64,000 nucleotides of DNA from Arthrobacter sp. MYb227. Its GTDB lineage: Bacteria > Actinomycetota > Actinomycetes > Actinomycetales > Micrococcaceae. Shown here piece by piece: positions 18,482-27,345 of the stretch; the stretch's first letter is position 1; the number at the start of each line of letters is the position of its first letter. The translations under genes were made by a program, and so were the position numbers. The notes under the pieces are model-generated. The model had not been told where the DNA came from and ran no database searches. It saw only the letters and a program-made list of their open reading frames with translations. Location: the NCBI RefSeq assembly GCF_002975435.1, contig NZ_PCPT01000012.1:39694-103693 (forward strand), in the 5' to 3' direction.

Positions 18482-20338
18482 ATGAGTATGGAAAACGCTG
18501 CCTGGAATTCGCTGTGGCGGATGTCGGGACAAGAAAAAGGCAAAGCCTATGCGCCAACAACACCACGACGGGTGTTGGCCTTTGCCGGAGTCTATAAGAA
18601 ACAACTTTTGGTCTTCGTTTTCTTCTCTGTCTGCGCCGCGGTGCTCACCGTCATCACACCGGTACTTGCCGGGCGCGTTGTCGATGCAATTGTTGCGGGC
18701 CAAGATGCTTCCGTAATCTTGAAAATTGCCGTGATGATTGGCGTTGTAGCAATCTTTAGTGCGGTGTTTGCCCTGATCGTTCGCTGGTTTTCTTCCCGGC
18801 TCGGTGAGGGAATCATCTTCGATTTACGTACTTCTGTCTTCGACCACGTACAAAAAATGCCGGTAGCCTTCTTCACCAGAACTCGCACCGGTGCACTGGT
18901 AAGCCGCCTGAACAATGATGTGATTGGGGCTCAGGCCGCATTCGCCGGAACCCTCTCGGGGTTAGTCTCAAACGTTGTTGCCCTGGTGCTTACCGCCGGC
19001 GTCATGTTCTCGACTTCCTGGCAGGTCACCTTGGCGGCCCTTGTCCTCTTGCCCATATTTCTGTTCCCGGCACGTCGTTTTGGTCGCACCCTAGCTCACC
19101 TGCGTAGGGAAGCAGCCGATCATAATGCGGCAATGGGCACGCAGATGACCGAAAGGTTTTCTGCTCCCGGTGCCACCTTGATCAAACTCTTTGGCCGCCC
19201 GGCAGAAGAGTCCCGTCAGTTCGCCATGCGTGCCGGACGTGTGCGTGATATCGGGGTGAAGATGACAATGCGTCAGTTCTTCTTTGTCACCATGCTGACC
19301 CTTGTTGCCGCTCTGGCGCTGGCCCTCGTCTATGGTCTTGGTGGCCTCTACGCAACCCGTGGTGAACTTGCCGCGGGCGACGTCGTTGTCTTGGGCATGC
19401 TGCTGGTTCAGTTGTACTCACCGCTCACGGCGCTTGCCAATGCACGGGTCGAAATAACCAGCGCGTTGGTGAGCTTTGACAGAGTTTTCGAAATTCTTGA
19501 TTTGGATCCTTTGATTAAGGACGCGCCCGATGCACGTATCTTGGAACCGGGCCCGGTTGGTGTGAAGTTCAAGGGTGTTTCTTTCGCCTACCCAAGTGCG
19601 GACAAGGTCTCCTTGGCCTCGCTTGAGGATGTTGCCGTCCTTGATACTCGAGGTGGAGAAACGGTACTTCATGACATCGGCTTTGAGATCCCTGCCGGAA
19701 CTACCGTTGCGCTTGTCGGTTCCTCGGGTGCCGGAAAATCGACAATTGCCTCGCTACTGTCCAGGCTCTACGATGTGGATTCCGGTTCCGTGGAACTTGC
19801 CGGAACCGATATCCGTGAACTGAAACTTGATTCCTTGCGTTCAACGGTGTCAATGGTGACCCAAGACGGTCACCTGTTCCACGAAACCATTCGAGCGAAC
19901 CTCAATCTTGCCAACCCGGAGGCCGAGGACGCCGAGATCTGGCAGGCGCTTGAACGTGCTCGCTTGAAAGAAACTATCCTTGCACTTCCCGACGGACTGG
20001 ATACCGTGGTGGGGGAACGCGGTTACAGGCTTTCCGGTGGTGAACGCCAACGCATGACCATCGCACGGCTGCTGCTTGCCGCTCCTCAGGTAGTGATCCT
20101 GGATGAAGCAACAGCGGCACTTGACTCATCGAACGAGGCTGCGGTTCAGGCGGCCCTGGCTGAAGCGCTTGCCAGTCGAACCGCATTGGTGATTGCGCAC
20201 AGGCTTTCGACAATTCGCTCGGCGGACCAGATTCTTGTGGTTGAGGGGGGCCGGATTGTTGAGCGTGGCACCCATACCGAGCTTCTTGCCGCACATGGGC
20301 GCTACGCGGAACTACATGAGACGCAATTTGCGCAGTAG
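18482..20338 (+). CDS. ABC exporter half-transporter (fused permease and ATPase)
   Basis: This 618-residue type I exporter subunit probably acts as a homodimer exporting a lipid, peptide or drug. The permease domain with about six helices spans residues 40-330. The nucleotide-binding domain follows with Walker A VGSSGAGKST (about 415), signature LSGGERQRM (about 518), Walker B VVILDEATAALD (about 538) and the H-loop in ALVIAHRLST. It ends one base before the stop of the convergent Nudix gene. An AGGATGAGAAG stretch precedes the ATG. The substrate cannot be told from the sequence. Confidence 0.93.
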   Translation: MSMENAAWNSLWRMSGQEKGKAYAPTTPRRVLAFAGVYKKQLLVFVFFSVCAAVLTVITPVLAGRVVDAIVAGQDASVILKIAVMIGVVAIFSAVFALIVRWFSSRLGEGIIFDLRTSVFDHVQKMPVAFFTRTRTGALVSRLNNDVIGAQAAFAGTLSGLVSNVVALVLTAGVMFSTSWQVTLAALVLLPIFLFPARRFGRTLAHLRREAADHNAAMGTQMTERFSAPGATLIKLFGRPAEESRQFAMRAGRVRDIGVKMTMRQFFFVTMLTLVAALALALVYGLGGLYATRGELAAGDVVVLGMLLVQLYSPLTALANARVEITSALVSFDRVFEILDLDPLIKDAPDARILEPGPVGVKFKGVSFAYPSADKVSLASLEDVAVLDTRGGETVLHDIGFEIPAGTTVALVGSSGAGKSTIASLLSRLYDVDSGSVELAGTDIRELKLDSLRSTVSMVTQDGHLFHETIRANLNLANPEAEDAEIWQALERARLKETILALPDGLDTVVGERGYRLSGGERQRMTIARLLLAAPQVVILDEATAALDSSNEAAVQAALAEALASRTALVIAHRLSTIRSADQILVVEGGRIVERGTHTELLAAHGRYAELHETQFAQ

Positions 20339-20339
20339 C

Positions 20340-20753
20340 TTATTGAATTCCGGGGCCGGCCACTAATTGGGGTAGCACGTGGTGGCGCAGCAGCGGTGCA
20401 ATATCGTTTCGTTGTAGCGCCGCCACCGGGTCTTGCCATAAGATTTCTTCGATTTCTGCCTGTGCCACTGGGGTTAGAGCCGTTGTCGCGGTGTAGAGAT
20501 AAGCATGGATGTCAGTATTTGACTCGTTGGCCGCAGGCCCCCGCCATTGGTCAAGGAAGTGAACCTGGCCCGGGGGAAGCTGTAGCCCTAGTTCCTCTTC
20601 GATCTCTCGAATGACGGCATCGTGGGGATCTTCGCCCACTTCCAATTTTCCACCTGGCTGCATAAACATGACGGTGTTTCGTTTGCGCACCAGAAGGATG
20701 CGTCCGCTGGGGTCAAGGAGCCGCATTGCGGCAATAGTTAGAATCTTTGGCAC
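20340..20753 (-). CDS. Nudix hydrolase
   Basis: The 137-residue protein contains a complete Nudix box, GGKLEVGEDPHDAVIREIEEELGL (residues about 34-57), whose two catalytic glutamates in the REIEEELG part bind metal. Such enzymes hydrolyse a nucleoside diphosphate linked to another moiety; the length and the LVRKRNTVMFMQPGGK lead-in suit a MutT-like or NUDIX-18-like member. The exact substrate is unknown. It is convergent with the ABC transporter with essentially no gap. Confidence 0.9.
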   Translation of the reverse strand: MPKILTIAAMRLLDPSGRILLVRKRNTVMFMQPGGKLEVGEDPHDAVIREIEEELGLQLPPGQVHFLDQWRGPAANESNTDIHAYLYTATTALTPVAQAEIEEILWQDPVAALQRNDIAPLLRHHVLPQLVAGPGIQ

Positions 20754-20962
20754 ATCTTGAGCTTAACAACAGTTAAAAGTACAGGCGATGGTGATAACGT
20801 GCTTTGGGGGACTGCTATCAGGATCATCAAAGTGCGTGAACGTACCTGAGGGGTATCGGTCCACCCAAGAATTAAGCGGTTAATCTAGTTTGGCTTTGGG
20901 ACAGTCGAATGTGAGGGATTAGCCGACGGGGGATCACTTATGGATCTACAAATGGAGATTTG

Positions 20963-22189
20963 ATGCAGCGGGGCACCAATTTAGGGCGACTCGGGGATTT
21001 CAACCAAGCAGTAATTTTTGAATCGATTCGTCGCGCTGTCGACGGGGTAAGCAGAGTCGAACTCGCAGGTTCCACAGGACTTTCACCTCAAACGATTTCA
21101 AACGTTGTGCGTCGTCTGCTTGACGATGGTTTAGTTCGTGAAGATAGAACCATTGTTTCCGGTCCGGGTAAACCACGTACGGTTCTCGAGCTTGAAGCTA
21201 ACCGCATGGTTTCCATCGGAATTCATTTGGATCCCGGGGTTATTACAGTGGTGATGCTTAACCTGCGCGGGGAAATTCTATTCTCCCGCCGTCTGGATAT
21301 TCCACCGGTAGAGGTTCCGGAGAAAACTCTTGAAACCATGGCTCGTACCGTGGACGAAATCATTGCGGAATCCGGAATGCCTCGAGCCAACGTCATTGGT
21401 GTGGGAGTTGCTGCACCTGGCCCATTGGACCGTGCGCGCGGGGTCATGATTGACCCGCCACTGCTCGATGGCTGGACCGACGTCGATGTGGTTGAACCAC
21501 TGCACCGCATGCTGAACCTAGAAGTCATTCTCGAAAAAGACACAATTGCGGCCTCAATTGCCGAATTGTGGAAGGGAAATGACGCGGGCCGTGACAACTT
21601 CATTCTCATGTACGTGGGTGCCGGAATCGGTGCGGGTATGGTGCTTAACGGAGACATCCACCGCGGTGTAAGCAACAATGCCGGAGAAATTGGGCATTAT
21701 TCAACAGGTGTTGTGGCTCAGGCCTGTGACTGTGGCCGTAACGATTGCTTGCATGCCTCACTTGCGTTTAACCATGTTGCTCAGAAGGCACGGGCCAAGG
21801 GTCTGATCTTGAGTGTTCCCGATGACGGAACTCCAGAGGAACGCGCCGAGGGCATGAATGAGATCGTGAAGATGGCAGACGGTGGCAATGAAAATGCCGC
21901 AAATCTGATGCGTGATTGCATGGATAAGGTTGGCCAGGTTGCCGGTCAGCTCTGCAACGCTCTTGACGTATCGCAGGTCATTTTCGCCGGTCCACTGTGG
22001 ACTGAGGTTGGCGGGTACTGCCTCGAGGGAGTGCGTGAAGTTATCAATGAACGCTTCAGCTCCAAGAACGTTCATGGAGTAGAGGTCCGTTCTTCTGTTC
22101 TTGGACATGAAATCGGTGCGATCGGTGGAGCCTGCGCAATCATGGACGCAACACTATCGCCGAAGGCTGCAGCACTTCTTCTGCGCTAA
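20963..22189 (+). CDS. ROK-family transcriptional regulator
   Basis: This 408-residue protein joins an N-terminal MarR-like winged helix (SRVELAGSTGLSPQTISNVVRRLLDDGL, about residues 29-58) to a ROK sugar-kinase domain. Typical ROK features are ILMYVGAGIGAGMVLNGDIHRGVSNNAGEIGH and a zinc site ACDCGRNDCLH. The usual kinase DxGxT motif is replaced by SIGIHLDPGVI, suggesting a repressor rather than an active kinase. The ATG is used because GGAG lies five bases upstream; a TTG directly before it is in frame. Sugar or aminosugar response is the family expectation; no sugar genes are adjacent. Confidence 0.9.
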   Translation: MQRGTNLGRLGDFNQAVIFESIRRAVDGVSRVELAGSTGLSPQTISNVVRRLLDDGLVREDRTIVSGPGKPRTVLELEANRMVSIGIHLDPGVITVVMLNLRGEILFSRRLDIPPVEVPEKTLETMARTVDEIIAESGMPRANVIGVGVAAPGPLDRARGVMIDPPLLDGWTDVDVVEPLHRMLNLEVILEKDTIAASIAELWKGNDAGRDNFILMYVGAGIGAGMVLNGDIHRGVSNNAGEIGHYSTGVVAQACDCGRNDCLHASLAFNHVAQKARAKGLILSVPDDGTPEERAEGMNEIVKMADGGNENAANLMRDCMDKVGQVAGQLCNALDVSQVIFAGPLWTEVGGYCLEGVREVINERFSSKNVHGVEVRSSVLGHEIGAIGGACAIMDATLSPKAAALLLR

Positions 22190-22202
22190 AAGGTACTAAA
22201 AC

Positions 22203-22250
22203 TAAGTCAAGGGGTTGCTTCGGCGCGTGTCGAAGTAACCCTTTGACTTA
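22203..22250 (+). terminator. Terminator hairpin after the ROK regulator
   Basis: A 20-base arm (22203-22222) pairs with 22231-22250 with only two mismatches around an eight-base loop, 14 bases after the stop. Confidence 0.75.
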
Positions 22251-22264
22251 ATAAAGTGACTCGG

Positions 22265-22294
22265 TTGACAAAGTTTTTCAAATGCCATTAGATA
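22265..22294 (+). promoter_or_regulatory. Sigma-70-type promoter of a candidate small RNA
   Basis: A consensus -35 TTGACA (22265-22270) is followed after 17-18 bases by TTAGAT/TAGATA (22288-22294) as -10. No open reading frame begins in the 250 bases downstream, but a strong terminator does follow. Confidence 0.55.
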
Positions 22295-22299
22295 TTCGT

Positions 22300-22478
22300 A
22301 GGAGTTGGTAGCAACCGAACTGCCCACCGTTGTTTGCGTGAAGGTCTCGACTATCCGCAATTTTGATGTGTGGGGGAACGGCAGGTCGGCGGCTGGGGAG
22401 CCACTTCTAACGCCGTTGACCGGTGACGTGGGATGTAATGGGAGTTATCCCACACCACCGGTCAGCGGCACCTTTTGT
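22300..22478 (+). ncRNA. Candidate small noncoding RNA, about 180 nt
   Basis: The stretch between the ROK terminator and the lipoprotein gene has its own consensus-like promoter, no credible coding frame, and ends in a large hairpin (22412-22469) followed by ACCTTTTGTT. It is G-rich in the middle (TGTGGGGGAACGG and GGCTGGGGAG). It matches no RNA family that I can name from memory; 6C RNA, SRP RNA and tmRNA were considered and do not fit. It could instead be a long leader of the lipoprotein gene with an attenuator. This call is inference from punctuation alone. Confidence 0.4.
22412..22478 (+). terminator. Large terminator hairpin upstream of the lipoprotein gene
   Basis: The arms 22412-22433 and 22448-22469 pair along about 20 positions (GCCGTTGACCGGTG... 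with ...CACCGGTCAGCGGC) with small internal mismatches, followed by ACCTTTTGTT. Confidence 0.75.
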
Positions 22479-22557
22479 TAATTGTGAGCTTCCTTAGTCC
22501 GGCTTCAGCCCTGCACATTTACTGGTGTGTTTGACAAAGTCCCGTGTAAGGAAACCA

Positions 22558-23463
22558 TTGAAACTTCGTCTGGTTCTCAGTGCCGCTCTTATAGCAGCTC
22601 TCCTGTCTGGTTGTTCCTCGGCCCCCGCGCACCAAAGCGATCTCACCAGCGAAACGGCTTCCCCAGCTTCACCGAGTTCCAGCGCCCGTTCCACGGTCGG
22701 GGATACTTCCGAGACTCAAGAAACCCTAGCTAAGCCGGGCCCATCAGCTATTGGCCAGCCCTGGGCGGATTCCAAAATAGAAGCTTGGGTGGCTAACTCT
22801 GGAATCAAATCGGTGAAGGGGTTCTTGTATCCCTACAATTTGATCGACTCATGGGAGTCCACCGAAGCAGGACATCTTCGCATAACCATCGCAAACTCCT
22901 ATAAATTCAATCAGGATGGTTCGGCGCAACGCTACGAAACAGCAACCGATGAGCTGCGCACCATGGGGCTGATCATGTTTGAAAGCATTGGTGAGGATTC
23001 CCCAGAGCTTGAAAAAGTCACCGTGCAGACTGCTAACGGGAGTAGGACGGGTTCATATTCTCGGGCACGAACCGGTGCAGATCCATCTGACTTGGACGCT
23101 TGGGCCAACGAGAAATATGTTCAATGGCTCGACGCGATGAATGACACTTATGAATCCTTGTGTGGAAAGAGGATCAAAAAGCTCTCGGATTATCGCTCGT
23201 GTATCCCGACGGATCCACACGCCTATGTCGAATCCGTGAGTGCACCGGCGCGCGGCGAACTCGTAGTGAAGCTGGTGCCGGGAATATGGCAAAACAATAC
23301 CTATGACACCCCAACAATGAGTGGCATCGATTTTGTGTCCTCAAATATGAGCCTCAAGATCAATGGCAAGGCCCATAGCACCGAGGGCGTCGATAAGCTC
23401 ACCGTATTGGTCGTTGGGGAAGACGATAGCAGCGTTGAAACAAGATTCGGTCCAGAAGAGTAG
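22558..23463 (+). CDS. Putative lipoprotein of unknown function
   Basis: The 301-residue product begins with a lipoprotein signal peptide: MKLRLVLSAALIAALLSGC ends in an LSGC lipobox, so the mature protein is anchored by a diacylated Cys19. A Ser/Thr-rich spacer follows (20-60) and then a globular domain with two cysteines (CGKRIKKL and RSCIPTD) that could form a disulfide. A TTG start is chosen since AAGGA lies about seven bases upstream and it places the basic n-region correctly; a GTG 33 bases earlier gives a worse signal peptide. I recognise no family. It is probably monocistronic. Confidence 0.75.
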   Translation: MKLRLVLSAALIAALLSGCSSAPAHQSDLTSETASPASPSSSARSTVGDTSETQETLAKPGPSAIGQPWADSKIEAWVANSGIKSVKGFLYPYNLIDSWESTEAGHLRITIANSYKFNQDGSAQRYETATDELRTMGLIMFESIGEDSPELEKVTVQTANGSRTGSYSRARTGADPSDLDAWANEKYVQWLDAMNDTYESLCGKRIKKLSDYRSCIPTDPHAYVESVSAPARGELVVKLVPGIWQNNTYDTPTMSGIDFVSSNMSLKINGKAHSTEGVDKLTVLVVGEDDSSVETRFGPEE

Positions 23464-23629
23464 CCAAAACCATCATTGAGCGGGCATCAAGTTGCTCAGT
23501 GAGAGAGTTCTCGAATTTCGTTCTGCTTGACGGAAAATGTTGAAGGCTGCGAATCCACGTCGAAGAATGAATCGTTGCCGCGAGCACTTTTGATTTGCTT
23601 GCTGAATTACTCGGAGTTGTGTCCCCCGC

Positions 23630-23865
23630 CATCGATTTGCATGAGATGTTCGGGTGTTTCAGGCCAATGGTTGGCAAGCGAGCAGCTGTCTGGCCCTTCC
23701 ATGTACAACGCATGTTGCAACTCAGTTGACCGGTAGAACCACTGCTACGCGGATGAAAACCATGATGTGCTCGTCACCGATCAGGAACGCAATGGCCCGC
23801 AACGGGAAAGACGCCAGTGCAGCTGCCGTTACCGAGACAGCCCGATTCTCATTCTTAGTTAGATT
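23630..23865 (-). pseudogene. Decayed 3' remnant of a dicarboxylate/amino-acid:cation symporter gene
   Basis: Translated on the minus strand, about 23720-23860 gives VTAAALASFPLRAIAFLIGDEHIM followed by VFIRVAV, which aligns with the intact symporter downstream (ATAAALGIFPVAGVALLLGADRIM, DSMRVAV). A stop codon then replaces the next cysteine position. After a frameshift, WKGQ and LPTIGLKHPN match WEGQ and LPTIGMNHAE of the symporter C-terminus, with most of the intervening tail deleted. The remnant therefore has a stop, a frameshift and an internal deletion, and lacks the 5' two thirds. It occupies the otherwise empty region between the lipoprotein and the next small gene. Confidence 0.8.
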
Positions 23866-23945
23866 TCACCCATGTGAAGCTGCAACAACGTAGCGCACCA
23901 CGAGAGCCGCATATACTTTCATCAACCCTAGCCACAGGAGTAGAG

Positions 23946-24359
23946 ATGAGCAGCGTCGCAGGAGCCCCAACGGGCGATAGGTTTACGGTCTTGAAGGCCC
24001 TCCCATCAGCATTTGCGGCGTTGGCCTTCATCGGGGTGTTACTAATTCCCCGTGCCGAATCTTTCTACGTCTGGGGGCACGTTATAGCAATAGTTTCTGC
24101 CCTTGCAGCAACTCTCACTTTTCTTATTCTGAAAATCGGTCGGAATGGTCGAAGCAAAGAATTCTTGTTCGGCGTTGGGCTACTGGGATGTGCGTCGGCT
24201 ATCACGGCCGGTCTTCTGCTCTCTTTTGGGAGTAAAGCTAATGCTTCAGGAGACATCGGCGGATTCCCCCTGTGGCTACTTTCAAGCATTGGATTACTTG
24301 CGTTGCTGATGATTTCGGCAACCGAGAAGAACCCCGAGCCGACGGACCGACTCAGCTGA
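23946..24359 (+). CDS. Hypothetical membrane protein, four predicted helices
   Basis: The 137-residue protein has four hydrophobic segments (about residues 21-38, 45-64, 75-95 and 108-126) and a charged tail. AGGAG lies five bases before the ATG, which rules out a longer in-frame reading beginning at 23874. No family is recognised. It sits between a decayed symporter copy and the intact symporter, which is convergent, with a strong hairpin between them. Confidence 0.7.
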   Translation: MSSVAGAPTGDRFTVLKALPSAFAALAFIGVLLIPRAESFYVWGHVIAIVSALAATLTFLILKIGRNGRSKEFLFGVGLLGCASAITAGLLLSFGSKANASGDIGGFPLWLLSSIGLLALLMISATEKNPEPTDRLS

Positions 24360-24383
24360 AGATTGTTGTGATTGGCGCAAACA

Positions 24384-24435
24384 AAACGCCGGCAGATCTG
24401 AATCGACTTCAGTGGTTTCAGATCTGCCGGCGTTT
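24384..24435. terminator. Bidirectional terminator between the membrane protein and symporter genes
   Basis: A perfect 19-bp stem (AAACGCCGGCAGATCTGAA and its complement at 24417-24435) has A-tracts on the left and T-tracts on the right, serving both convergent genes. Confidence 0.92.
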
Positions 24436-24452
24436 GAGTTTAAGCGTCGTAA

Positions 24453-25946
24453 CTACTCGGAACGGTGTCCCTGAGCGTCTAGGCTCATGAGACGCTCAGC
24501 ATGATTCATACCAATCGTTGGCAACGAATCACGGGCCGGGCCGCCACCGAACTTGGGAGCTGGGGCTTCGCCATCTGCCATGCGGGCTGCCTCGTCACGT
24601 AGGAATTCTTCTTCTTGGCCGAGCATCAGCGCGCTGTCTTCGTTGGTGATTTCTCCAGCGAAGGCACGGAGCATCAATTCGCGATCGAACTGTCCTTCCC
24701 ATTTAGCCACGACGAACGTTGCTACACAGTTGCCCAGCAGGTTCACTGCCACGCGCATGGAATCCATGATGCGGTCGGCGCCCAGGAGCAGTGCGACACC
24801 TGCCACCGGGAAGATTCCTAGGGCGGCCGCGGTAGCTGAGAGGGCCAGGAAGGATGAGCCCGGTACACCGGCCATGCCCTTTGACGTCAGCAGCAGGACG
24901 CCGAGTGCGCCGAGCTGCTGGCCGAAGGTTAGATCGTGGCCGAAGGCCTGGGCCAGGAAGAGCAGCGAGATGGAAAGGTAGATTGCCGCGCCGTCGAGGT
25001 TGAATGAGTAGCCGGTAGGGACCACGAGTCCGGTTGTTGCACGAGAGCAGCCAGCATTTGTCAGTTTGGTCATGATGCGTGGCATGACCGATTCGGTTGA
25101 TGCGGTACCGATGGCTAGGAGGAACTCTTCGCGGGTGTAACGGATGAACTGCCACAGCGGGACCCGTGCCGTGAACCACGCGACGAGGAAGAGCACGCCA
25201 ATGAAGAGCACTGCGGCTACATAGCAAGCCGCGATGAGTTTTGCGTAGGTTCCCAGCGTGCTAATTCCGTATTGACCAATAATGAAGCCCATGGCGCCGA
25301 GTGCGCCAAGTGGAGCAACCTTCATAACCCAGCTCATGATCTTGAAGATCAGCTCAAGGATGATCTCGAAAAGGCTCAGTAATGGGGCGCAGCGTTCTTG
25401 ACCAACAACAACGATTGCTGCGCCAAAGAAGACCGAGAAGAAGAGGACCTGTAGCAGGATGTTATCTGCGAAGGCACCGATGATGCTGACCGGAATGATT
25501 CCGAGGATGAAGCTTGCGGCATCCTTCGCTTCACCTGTCTTTTCCGCGATTGCTCCACCGTCAAGTGTTGAGGGGTCAATGTTTAGCCCGGCTCCGGGTT
25601 GGACGATGTTGCCGACAATCAGTCCGAAAACCAAGGCAAAGACCGTGGCTCCGGTGAAGTAAACCAGTGCCTTGACGCCCACACGACCTACCGCCTTGAC
25701 ATCGCCAACTGCGGCAATGCCCGTAACGATAACCATGAAGATCAGCGGTGCAATGATCATTTTGATCAACATGATGAAGCCGTCGCCCAACGGGCGAAGT
25801 GCCGTGCCGAGCGTCGGCCAGAAGTGGCCAATAAGTACGCCGGCGACAACTGCTATCCCAAGTTGGAAAAAAAGAGATTTATAAATTGGCTGCTTTTTGG
25901 GTGCCGAAGCCGATATTGGCTTTCTGGAATTACTGCTGCGTTTCAT
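24453..25946 (-). CDS. Dicarboxylate/amino acid:cation symporter (DAACS family)
   Basis: This 497-residue membrane carrier takes up C4-dicarboxylates or acidic amino acids with Na+ or H+. The order of conserved parts is standard: IKMIIAPLIFMVIVTGIA near residue 62, a serine-rich hairpin-1 equivalent in IGTASTESVMPRIM (about 280), VPTGYSFNLDGAAIY (about 310), the MAGVPGSSF hairpin-2 and the C-terminal GADRIMDSMRVAVNLLGNCVA. A 75-residue cytoplasmic tail follows. AGGGGA lies about eight bases before the ATG. DctA-like and GltP-like members cannot be separated by eye. A degraded relative lies 600 bases downstream at 23.6-23.9 kb. Confidence 0.93.
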   Translation of the reverse strand: MKRSSNSRKPISASAPKKQPIYKSLFFQLGIAVVAGVLIGHFWPTLGTALRPLGDGFIMLIKMIIAPLIFMVIVTGIAAVGDVKAVGRVGVKALVYFTGATVFALVFGLIVGNIVQPGAGLNIDPSTLDGGAIAEKTGEAKDAASFILGIIPVSIIGAFADNILLQVLFFSVFFGAAIVVVGQERCAPLLSLFEIILELIFKIMSWVMKVAPLGALGAMGFIIGQYGISTLGTYAKLIAACYVAAVLFIGVLFLVAWFTARVPLWQFIRYTREEFLLAIGTASTESVMPRIMTKLTNAGCSRATTGLVVPTGYSFNLDGAAIYLSISLLFLAQAFGHDLTFGQQLGALGVLLLTSKGMAGVPGSSFLALSATAAALGIFPVAGVALLLGADRIMDSMRVAVNLLGNCVATFVVAKWEGQFDRELMLRAFAGEITNEDSALMLGQEEEFLRDEAARMADGEAPAPKFGGGPARDSLPTIGMNHAERLMSLDAQGHRSE

Positions 25947-26411
25947 CGAAAGTTCCCCTCATCATGAAAATGCGCTCTTGGGTTGACTGCTTCAGAATAA
26001 TGTAATTTGAATCACAGAAATCCACAAGGGGATAATTGAATTTCGCTACGCGGAAAGTGTGTGGAAAAAGTACCGCAATATGTATTGTTTTCATTCCTGC
26101 GTTGAGTGCCTCCAAACAGAGGACTGATAATTGTCGTCAGCAGGGGATCGGTAGAATCCTTGAAGCGGCAGCAACCGCGGTGGGGCAACGCTAAAGTCTT
26201 TGTGGATATCGAAAAGCTGCAACCCGAAGCTCAACCATTGGGTGAAAGCAGTCAATGACAGGTGCACAATCCTTGACGAATGAGGGATCTCTAATCTCAT
26301 TTGTTGGACATGAAATGTACACTCCACACAATTTTTCGCTGTCGGCGGAGCACGGAACGCTGACCCCAACGGCGGCACGAGGGGAAGGCTCCGGTTGGGT
26401 GAGGCGCCCGG
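25947..26411. other. Intergenic region between the symporter and tRNA-Arg
   Basis: The region contains the leader of the minus-strand symporter gene. Short open frames exist on both strands, but none has a ribosome site or recognisable product, and the base composition is lower in GC than the neighbours. No repeat or attachment duplicate of the tRNA end was seen. Confidence 0.45.
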
Positions 26412-26445
26412 AAAAGAAAAATGACCCGCATAAGCGAGTCATTTT
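26412..26445 (-). terminator. Terminator of tRNA-Arg
   Basis: On the minus strand a 12-bp stem with one mismatch (AAAATGACTCGC / GCGGGTCATTTT) with a four-base loop is followed by TCTTTTC, directly after the tRNA. Confidence 0.85.
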
Positions 26446-26447
26446 GT

Positions 26448-26524
26448 TGGTGCCCCTGACAGGATTTGAACCTGCGACCTACCCTTTAGGAGAGGGTTAC
26501 TCTATCCAGCTGAGCTACAGAGGC
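26448..26524 (-). tRNA. tRNA-Arg, anticodon CCU
   Basis: The 77-nt gene, with CCA encoded, folds as a standard tRNA. The acceptor GCCTCTG pairs with CAGGGGC, the D arm is GCTCAGCTGGATAGAGT, the anticodon stem is ACCCT/AGGGT around loop CTCCTAA, and the T arm contains GGTTCAAATCC. Anticodon CCU reads AGG (arginine). It is transcribed alone, with its own terminator. Confidence 0.95.
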
Positions 26525-26630
26525 GTGCTTCGTCGAAACGAACCGTATCAATCCTAACGGTTTTCGACGAAGAGTTTGAAACGTGTCTCCACGTGCCTCA
26601 AGGCGCAACGGAATTTATGAGGGCCGAGTC

Positions 26631-27272
26631 CTAGAGTAGTCCCTGTTTCGAATCATCCCATTTCTGCCTAAATGTTTTCACAAACGTAGCAATTAGCACA
26701 CCGATTAGAATCGCAAGCGTTGCAAAGAGGAAGATCCAGCGCACGGTGGTCAGCGTCGAAGCCAACTGCACTGCTGCGGGATCCAGTACCCCGGTGAATA
26801 GCGCATCGATTGCGCGGTTTTCCCAAAGGTCGGTGACCGCAAAGATCATCGGAACCGACCATAGTGCCCAACGGATAGCACCGCGGGCGGTGTTTAGATT
26901 TACTGCAAGCATGGTGATCAGCGACAAGAAGAGTGGGAATAGTAATCCTGCGGTCTTGTGTAGGTAATTGAGCTGTCCGACCGCGTTCTCATCCATCCCA
27001 GCACGCAAGGCCTCGATGTGTTCAACCCCGTAACCGCCAATCATCTGATCAGGCATCATCAGGCCGTTGGACAGATCCGTCATCTGATTAAGCGTCAGCA
27101 GGTGGTAATACCAGAAGAGCATGATTGCAGCGCCAATGCCCGCGACAAGAATGATGTTTCCATTACTCTGTGCTTTTTCGGGGGTGCGTTCGGTGGAATC
27201 ATTCACTACCGGTGCCACAGGAGCCGGACGGTTGTACTGTTTGGACTTCTTGGTCTTGCGTGACTTGGCCAT
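26631..27272 (-). CDS. Hypothetical membrane protein, four predicted helices
   Basis: This 213-residue protein has a strongly basic N-terminus (MAKSRKTKKSKQYNRPAP), then hydrophobic segments at about residues 40-60, 105-125, 137-155 and 180-205, with WKDDSK-type charge at the C-terminus. The loop of about 40 residues after helix 1 is probably extracytoplasmic. The ATG at 27272 is preferred over upstream codons because the extra 25 residues there are arginine-rich and unlike a leader, although the ribosome site (AGAAGC) is weak. It is divergent from the helicase gene with 73 bases between starts. No family or function is recognised. Confidence 0.75.
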   Translation of the reverse strand: MAKSRKTKKSKQYNRPAPVAPVVNDSTERTPEKAQSNGNIILVAGIGAAIMLFWYYHLLTLNQMTDLSNGLMMPDQMIGGYGVEHIEALRAGMDENAVGQLNYLHKTAGLLFPLFLSLITMLAVNLNTARGAIRWALWSVPMIFAVTDLWENRAIDALFTGVLDPAAVQLASTLTTVRWIFLFATLAILIGVLIATFVKTFRQKWDDSKQGLL

Positions 27273-27345
27273 GCTTCTAATTATGCCTGTTCTCGTTCGG
27301 CTCCCGGCCAAGGCGTCGGATCGGCGACGTAGACTAGGGCTCATC

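Noticed and set aside
22300..22478. 6C RNA, SRP RNA or tmRNA as identity of the candidate small RNA
   Set aside because: No paired C-rich loops, no SRP Alu or GGAA-type apical motif and no CCA-ended tRNA-like fold could be found.
25947..26524. Integrated element using tRNA-Arg as attachment site
   Set aside because: No integrase gene and no repeat of the tRNA 3' end was seen in the flanking sequence.
26255..26557. Open frame running through the tRNA-Arg gene on the plus strand
   Set aside because: It passes through a clear tRNA on the other strand and resembles the tRNA-derived spurious proteins seen in automatic annotation.
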